In this document: positions 5,589-10,059 of the stretch, one piece after another
Position numbering within the stretch: position 1 is the first letter of the stretch
How the letters are laid out: every line of letters begins with the position of its first letter
Assembly: GCA_946626015.1 (NCBI GenBank)
Contig: CAMOTT010000061.1
Coordinates: 1 to 10,059 of the forward strand
Reading direction: 5' to 3'
Length of the DNA stretch: 10,059 bases
Source of the DNA: an uncultured Clostridia bacterium
GTDB taxonomy: Bacteria; Bacillota; Clostridia; Oscillospirales; Acutalibacteraceae
Translations under genes and position numbers: made by a program
The notes under the pieces: generated by a model
What the model was told of the DNA's origin: nothing
The model's input: only the letters and a program-made list of their open reading frames with translations
Database searches by the model: none

Positions 5589-7829
5589 TTAAGGGAGCTT
5601 ATTGAGTTCGTCGGTTCCTTTATACTCCAGGCAGAGCATGGTCAGGTCATCGAATTGCTCCGCCTGCTTTACAAACGCGTCAACGTGGGCGCGAACATTT
5701 TCAAGCACTTGCTCGGGAGTTGCCGAGACCTCGCTGTTAAGAGCCTCAAGCAGACGCTCCGACCCGAAAAGCTCCTGCTCGGCATTTGTCGCCTCCGGTA
5801 CTCCGTCTGTGTAGAGGAAGAGCTTGGCGCCGGGTTTGAGCATTATTTCGTATTCCTTGTATTTTACGCCGTCCATGCCGCCGATGACAAGTCCGTGTTT
5901 ATCTTTATAAAACTCAAATCTGCCGTCCGGCTGCATCAAAACCGGGTATTCGTGCCCGGCGTTTGCGGCCGTCAGATTTCCTGTGGAAATTTCAAGAATT
6001 CCGAGCCATGCTGTTACAAACATTTGCTCACGGTTGTTTGAACAGATCGCCGCGTTGGTATCGGTCAAAATCTGAGCCGGGCTTTTGCTGATCATGGCGT
6101 TGTTGGCAAGAATGTTCTTTGAAGCCATCATAAACAGCGCCGCCGGAATGCCCTTGCCGGATACGTCCGCTATGACCATGCACAAATGATCGTCGTCAAT
6201 GAGGAAGAAATCGTAAAAGTCGCCGCCGACCTCTTTAGCCGGATCCATAGAGGCGTAGATATCGAACTCCGGTCTGCCTGGGAAAGCCGGGAAAATATTA
6301 GGCAGCATATCTGCCTGTATTCTGGTAGCCAGCGACAGTTCGGCGCTGATGCGCTCTTTTTCCGCCGTGACCCGTTCCACCGTAGCTATATATTCAACCG
6401 TTTTGCCCGAAAGCATCGCGAAGGATTCCGCCAGAACCTCTATCTCATCATGGGTGCGGTATGCGTCTTCCATATGGAACTGCAGATCATTGCCGCCCAA
6501 AGACCGCACTCTCGCGGTGATCGCTTCAAGGGGCTTTACGATCCGTTTAGAAAGTATTACAGCGGCCGTAACAGCTACGATAACAACGGCAAGCAGCAGT
6601 ACGATTATTGTTATCTGCGCGTTTGCTATCCCTTTTTTATAAGTGTCGATCGCTCCGTTCTGAATGTTGTTGAACTGCGTGAGCATCGCTTCGGCAGGCT
6701 GATCTGCGAGCGACTTGGGAACGACGCTGATCACAGCCCAGCCCACGTTCTGTATAGGCGCGCCGATCACATAACACTGTTCGCCGTCCACCTCTATCAT
6801 CCGAAGCTCTGTGTTTTTAGCAAGGGAATCGCGGACAAATGCGGCAAGCTCGGTATTCTCCGAGCTGAGAAGATCCTTCGCCTCTCCCTCCGGACGGACG
6901 CTGAAAACGCCCTCCGTCTGCGGAGAAAACAGCACGTGCCCCTTCTGGTTGACGATGCAGATGAAGCTGCCGCTGCGTGCCGTGTTGTTCACAGCCTTTG
7001 ACACATCGTTCAGGAACAGATCCGCGCCGACAACAGCGATCAGCTGCCCGTTGTTATAAACAGGGAGCGAGCACATTATGCTTATTTCCCCGGTAAAAAT
7101 ATCGGTGGTCACATCGGTGTAGTGCAGTTTTCCGGTCTCGGCAGCACCCTTGTACCACAGCCTTTCCCTTATCGGTATCGGAAGGATCTTGCCGTTCTCG
7201 TCGAACTTCGTTCCCGAATGGTCGTCTACCAGGAGCATGACGCCCTCCGGCAGCGCAACGTAGCAGGAATCCACGTTCGCGTCCGCATATACGGCGGTCA
7301 TCAGATCCGTCAGGTTGCCGATAAGCCCGAGCTTTTTTGAGATAACCGGGTCAGAGAGGTCGATGCCCTCCTCACTCAGCACCTGAGAGCTTATCTCCCC
7401 GTCTTTTGCCATATCCGGCAGCGCAAATTCACGCACGGGATAGTTGCCCGGATCCGCGAAAAGTTTGCCGGTATAATCCGCAATGACGTGCACTACTCGC
7501 ACCGCATCGCTAAAAAGATCTCCGGCGATATATGCCTGCTGCTGCGTGCTCTGCGTAAGGTTTGAGTCAAGTATCTCGGACATCGTCCGCTCTGAGATCG
7601 AGGTGATAGACTTCTTCTGCGACTCGTTGGTTTCGCGCACCAGATCGGTCAGATGGCTTGACTGATACAGAATAACGGCGCTATAAGCTGCCATTATCAG
7701 GACGATGGTAATAATGACAAGGTTGAATATCTTTTGCTTGATACCGCCGATCAGGATCTTTTTTATCCTTTTCACACTTCTATTGCTTTCTTTCATTTTC
7801 CACAAATCTCTTTCATCGTTCGTTTTCAT
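5589..7829 (-). CDS. Membrane-bound dCache-HAMP PP2C-type phosphatase (RsbU/SpoIIE family)
   Basis: 746 residues. Order: short basic cytoplasmic N-terminus; membrane segment about 34-55; extracellular double-Cache sensor about 60-390, with the landmark RLWYKGA (223-229) and VVGADL ending at 271; second membrane segment about 405-427; HAMP domain about 428-480, starting RIVKPL; coiled linker 480-510; and SpoIIE/PP2C phosphatase domain about 520-737. The metal-binding acids are present: Asp537 in VGGDFYDFF, Asp555 in IADVSGKG, Asp675 in LYTDGVPEA and Asp728 in FDDLTML, so it should be active. The family dephosphorylates STAS anti-anti-sigma proteins in partner-switching pathways. The Cache RxWY and later Asp are shared with amino-acid-binding dCache domains, but the Tyr expected five before the Arg is Ile218, so the ligand is open. 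Start: ATG 7829 with a weak GGCGGA. ATG 7796 is an alternative. It follows the transporter-like gene by 44 bases, in the same operon. Confidence 0.9.
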   Translation of the reverse strand: MKTNDERDLWKMKESNRSVKRIKKILIGGIKQKIFNLVIITIVLIMAAYSAVILYQSSHLTDLVRETNESQKKSITSISERTMSEILDSNLTQSTQQQAYIAGDLFSDAVRVVHVIADYTGKLFADPGNYPVREFALPDMAKDGEISSQVLSEEGIDLSDPVISKKLGLIGNLTDLMTAVYADANVDSCYVALPEGVMLLVDDHSGTKFDENGKILPIPIRERLWYKGAAETGKLHYTDVTTDIFTGEISIMCSLPVYNNGQLIAVVGADLFLNDVSKAVNNTARSGSFICIVNQKGHVLFSPQTEGVFSVRPEGEAKDLLSSENTELAAFVRDSLAKNTELRMIEVDGEQCYVIGAPIQNVGWAVISVVPKSLADQPAEAMLTQFNNIQNGAIDTYKKGIANAQITIIVLLLAVVIVAVTAAVILSKRIVKPLEAITARVRSLGGNDLQFHMEDAYRTHDEIEVLAESFAMLSGKTVEYIATVERVTAEKERISAELSLATRIQADMLPNIFPAFPGRPEFDIYASMDPAKEVGGDFYDFFLIDDDHLCMVIADVSGKGIPAALFMMASKNILANNAMISKSPAQILTDTNAAICSNNREQMFVTAWLGILEISTGNLTAANAGHEYPVLMQPDGRFEFYKDKHGLVIGGMDGVKYKEYEIMLKPGAKLFLYTDGVPEATNAEQELFGSERLLEALNSEVSATPEQVLENVRAHVDAFVKQAEQFDDLTMLCLEYKGTDELNKLP

Positions 7830-7873
7830 ATATCCGCCGGAGCGAGCGTGAGTTTTGCAATACCCGGCGAGCC

Positions 7874-9475
7874 TTATGATACCGCCGTCCCGGCGCAGGA
7901 ATCCGAAATGCTTTTTCGGTTGTCAACAGCCGACATCACGATATCGCCGATAACGTTGACCAAATTTTGCAGCGTGCCCAGCAGGACTTCGCAGTAAATG
8001 GCCACGGGCAGCATATTGGGGATCTTCAGGTAATTGATGATTATCAGCATACCGATCAGGATAGAGCCGGGCTGGTTTGGCGCGCCAATAGAGAGAAAGA
8101 TCACCAGAACAGCCAGCAGCAGATAATTCCACCACAAAATCGAAGTACCGCCGGAGACGATCAAAAGCATTGTGATCTCCATAAGTATGAAGCAGTTGCC
8201 GTCCAGGTTGATCTGCGCGAGAACGGGCATCGTATCTTCCAGATAGTTCCTGCTGATTCCTAAGATCTTGCTGCATTGCCTTATGTTGAACGGAACGGCA
8301 TCAATGGCGGAATTTATCATGATGTTTTCCTTGAGTACGGGCAATATTTTTTTTGTAAACCGAATAACTTTGATCCCGGCCAGCTTCAGCCGCAAAGCAT
8401 ATAGAAGCAACAGAAGTCCGATGCCCAGCAGCACCAGTCCCCAGCATATAAGCACTCCGTACAAAGCGGCAAATCCCTTTTCCAGCAGCAGGTGCAGGAA
8501 AGCAAGGAAACAGAACACAGGCAGAATGAGGATCACCAGGTTAAGCATCTTTGAAAACAGAACGTAGCAGGCGTCCACAGCGTCTTTCAACCTGTCAAAC
8601 TGATTGTCAACAGAGCGAAGCGCAATAATGATCAAAAACGAAAGCAAGATCAGCGGATACGGAGAGAACAGCTTGAACGGTTCAAAAATATCGGAAGGCA
8701 TCAGCGAAGATATCAACTGCGGCAGATCTCTCCTTGTATAACCGGATATAACAAAATCCCCGAACATACCGTTGATATAGGTCGAAAGCCGCGCTATAAA
8801 GAAGCCCAAAACGACCGCCAGAAGTACCGCCGCTATCGACGTCGCCACAGTTTTTCTCTGAAGTTTTCGCGCGATGGAGCTTCTTTCGGCGACCACGTGC
8901 GTTTCCAGGAGATTTTTCAGAATAGAGAAAAAGGTCATGGGCGTGCCTATCATCAGCATGGCGTTGGTAAACAGGGTTTCTATGGGTACGACCCAGTTGT
9001 TCACCAGGGCGCTCTTTGCCGCGCTGTCTATCGTATGCGAGAGCAATGTGTAGGCCAGTATAGCCGTCAGAAAACCGGCGGCGCACAGGATCAGCAGGGG
9101 CGCGTAATTACGTTTCATGCTGATCCAAATAATATTATAGGAAAGCCTGTAATCATAGCTCAGTTTATCTTCGTAGGCTTTTATGATTTTGTACTCAATG
9201 TTTTTCTCCATATCATCCGCGCTGATCGGAACATAACGCGGACCGGAGAACCCGATCTTGATCATCGGGTTGCCGACACTGTAGCCGGTTTCAATTTTGA
9301 TCTCGGTATCCTCGTGGAACCCTTTCAAAAGGATATCGTTGAACAGCGTCTCGAAAACAATGCCGTTTTCCAATATGATCTGCTTGCTCAACCTCATGTG
9401 CTGCAGCCAGTCCTCAATAAAGGAAGCCGCTTTTTCATAATCTTCTACCCTTGCGTGTATCGTTAAAACCTTCAT
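7874..9475 (-). CDS. Fusion of degenerate RsbW/SpoIIAB-like domain with DAACS-fold (SDF) symporter
   Basis: 533 residues from ATG 9475, with AGGGAG at 9489-9484. Residues 1-122 look like an anti-sigma-type GHKL domain. E42 and N46 sit in the N-box helix, a KIGFSG strand (73-78) stands where DxGxG would be, and the closing part (IIKAYEDKLSYDYRLSYNIIWISMKR, 97-122) matches the end of RsbW-like proteins. The ATP-binding glycine boxes are missing, so ATP binding is doubtful. Residues 124-520 are a glutamate-transporter-fold carrier with about eight membrane segments, hairpin HP1 near NSAIDAVP (388-395), TM7 motif NLDGN (423-427), HP2 near GAPNQPG (464-470) and TM8 motif NVIGD (507-511). Against the archaeal homologue GltPh, sodium ligands Asn310, Asp312, Asn401 and Asp405 are kept (N423, D425, N507, D511), but substrate residues Thr314, Asp394 and Arg397 become N427, G500 and Q503. 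It is therefore not a standard glutamate/dicarboxylate carrier. The 87-base gap upstream (9476-9562) shows no convincing promoter, only a weak inverted repeat (TCGGA 9518-9522, TCCGA 9530-9534). Confidence 0.8.
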   Translation of the reverse strand: MKVLTIHARVEDYEKAASFIEDWLQHMRLSKQIILENGIVFETLFNDILLKGFHEDTEIKIETGYSVGNPMIKIGFSGPRYVPISADDMEKNIEYKIIKAYEDKLSYDYRLSYNIIWISMKRNYAPLLILCAAGFLTAILAYTLLSHTIDSAAKSALVNNWVVPIETLFTNAMLMIGTPMTFFSILKNLLETHVVAERSSIARKLQRKTVATSIAAVLLAVVLGFFIARLSTYINGMFGDFVISGYTRRDLPQLISSLMPSDIFEPFKLFSPYPLILLSFLIIIALRSVDNQFDRLKDAVDACYVLFSKMLNLVILILPVFCFLAFLHLLLEKGFAALYGVLICWGLVLLGIGLLLLLYALRLKLAGIKVIRFTKKILPVLKENIMINSAIDAVPFNIRQCSKILGISRNYLEDTMPVLAQINLDGNCFILMEITMLLIVSGGTSILWWNYLLLAVLVIFLSIGAPNQPGSILIGMLIIINYLKIPNMLPVAIYCEVLLGTLQNLVNVIGDIVMSAVDNRKSISDSCAGTAVS

Positions 9476-9483
9476 TGCCGTTT

Positions 9484-9489
9484 CTCCCT
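9484..9489 (-). promoter_or_regulatory. Ribosome binding site of the symporter fusion gene
   Basis: AGGGAG on the minus strand lies 8 bases before ATG 9475. It supports this start and hence the inclusion of the RsbW-like N-terminal domain in the protein. Confidence 0.75.
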
Positions 9490-9562
9490 GTCATTAAAAC
9501 ACATTTGAACTTCATGTTCGGAAAACCGCTCCGAGATCTGTATTGTATCAATATATCACATT

Positions 9563-9757
9563 TCAATGTTTATTACCGCGTATATGCAGTTTGTTCAGCA
9601 GACGTTTAACCTTCTCCTCCTGCTCGGCGGCTTTTTGAGCGTCCTGCTCCAGCCTTTCATCAAAATGATAATACATCAGATCCGCTCCGCAGTATTTGCA
9701 GGCGGTTTTAAAGTACAACGGCGATATACGCTCGCCGCATTTAGGGCATTTTCTCAT
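9563..9757 (-). CDS. Small zinc-ribbon protein with charged helix, function unknown
   Basis: 64 residues. Two CxxC knuckles (Cys4-Cys7 and Cys20-Cys23) form a treble-clef or rubredoxin-like zinc site, and residues 32-58 form a highly charged helix that could be a coiled coil (FDERLEQDAQKAAEQEEKVK). There are no membrane segments. Its ATG overlaps the stop of the upstream transporter gene (ATGA at 9757-9754), and GGAGG lies 7 bases ahead (inside that gene), so translation is coupled. I do not recognise a named family. Short zinc-ribbon proteins like this are frequent in Clostridia and may bind nucleic acid or protein. The transcript probably reads on into the symporter fusion and the phosphatase genes. 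Confidence 0.7.
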   Translation of the reverse strand: MRKCPKCGERISPLYFKTACKYCGADLMYYHFDERLEQDAQKAAEQEEKVKRLLNKLHIRGNKH

Positions 9758-10059
9758 TTTTTATCCTCCGTCTCGCTGAGCTCCGCCAACATCATCTCCC
9801 TGTGCTCCTTGAGCTGCTCCCGGATATCCGCAAGGCGTTTGCCGGTCAGATCGTACCAAAAAAACGGGATCATACCCAAGGTATTCAAAAGCTGCGGAAC
9901 AAGCACATAGAACATTCAGATATAAAAGTCGGTCTTTTCGCCCTTAACAGCGACCTGTCTGCCGTTCACCGTTTGATACGTAAGTCCGATGATCGGAAGC
10001 ACGGCGGTGGCGATAGCGGTACTGACGGAACTTGTAAGCTTGCCGAAGAATGAGGACAC
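9754..10059 (-). pseudogene. MFS/GPH-type sugar-cation symporter gene, 3' end, broken by in-frame TGA
   Basis: The gene enters from the right edge on the minus strand and ends at TGA 9756-9754. The frame reads SSFFGKLTSSVSTAIATAVL, a loop, then GEKTDFYI, a TGA at 9918-9916, then MFYVLVPQLLN...IPFFWYDLTGKRLADIREQLKEH. The segment after the TGA is the typical last membrane helix and cytoplasmic tail of glycoside-pentoside-hexuronide (MelB-like) symporters, ending in an aspartate-rich LADIRE helix. Homology runs straight through the stop, and Trp is the usual kind of residue at that point, so a single TGG-to-TGA change is the simplest explanation. An ATG follows the stop at once (9915-9913), with no ribosome binding site except by restart, and could give a 53-residue fragment. 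The result would be a transporter missing its last helix, a recent pseudogene, or a sequencing error. The overlap with the zinc-ribbon gene is intact. Confidence 0.8.

Noticed and set aside
6186..7001. 271-codon + strand open frame opposite the phosphatase
   Set aside because: It is antisense to the conserved phosphatase and HAMP domains, with no ribosome binding site and no recognisable domain.
9916..9918. Alternative genetic code with TGA read as Trp, or selenocysteine
   Set aside because: The GXGXG protein and the zinc-ribbon protein end naturally at TGA, several genes use TGG for Trp, and no adjacent SECIS-like hairpin was seen. A nonsense mutation or read error is simpler.
1..10059. CRISPR arrays, tRNA or rRNA genes, insertion sequences
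   Set aside because: No regularly spaced repeats, cloverleaf-like segments, rRNA-like stretches, transposase frames or terminal inverted repeats were found on either strand by reading.

Overview
The window looks like chromosomal DNA of a Firmicute in class Clostridia, most likely a gut-type Oscillospirales/Ruminococcaceae relative. The evidence is strong AGGAGG-type ribosome binding sites, sigma-A-like promoters (TTGATT-17-TATAAT), a stand-alone GXGXG glutamate-synthase-like protein, secreted hydrolases with C-terminal aromatic helices, and an RsbU/SpoIIE-type phosphatase. No rRNA, tRNA, CRISPR array or insertion sequence was recognised.

Left part (1-1000): the 3' end of a GXGXG-domain gene (+), then about 360 bases with no gene but two strong inverted repeats, then a minus-strand fragment that encodes only the C-terminal membrane anchor of a surface protein.

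Middle part (1000-5351, + strand): three genes, at least two of them with their own clear signals. They are a secreted clan-A glycoside hydrolase with both catalytic glutamates, a CoA-dependent acyltransferase of the condensation-domain superfamily (HxxxDG), and a secreted SGNH/GDSL hydrolase. Exact or near palindromes overlap the likely -10 regions of the first and third. Both secreted enzymes end in a similar aromatic, amphipathic helix. A cell-envelope or extracellular glycan role with acyl or ester chemistry is plausible but only inferred.

Right part (10059 to 5589, - strand): the 3' end of an MFS/GPH sugar-cation symporter gene broken by an in-frame TGA, a 64-residue zinc-ribbon protein overlapping it by ATGA, a 533-residue membrane protein, and a dCache-HAMP-PP2C (RsbU/SpoIIE-type) phosphatase, closed by a minus-strand terminator. 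The membrane protein is the most interesting gene. Its first ~120 residues resemble a degenerate RsbW/SpoIIAB-type (GHKL) domain, and the rest is a glutamate-transporter-fold (DAACS/SDF) carrier that keeps sodium-ligand positions but has lost key substrate residues. Paired with the phosphatase, it suggests a membrane-tethered variant of a partner-switching signalling module. No STAS antagonist is visible in the window.
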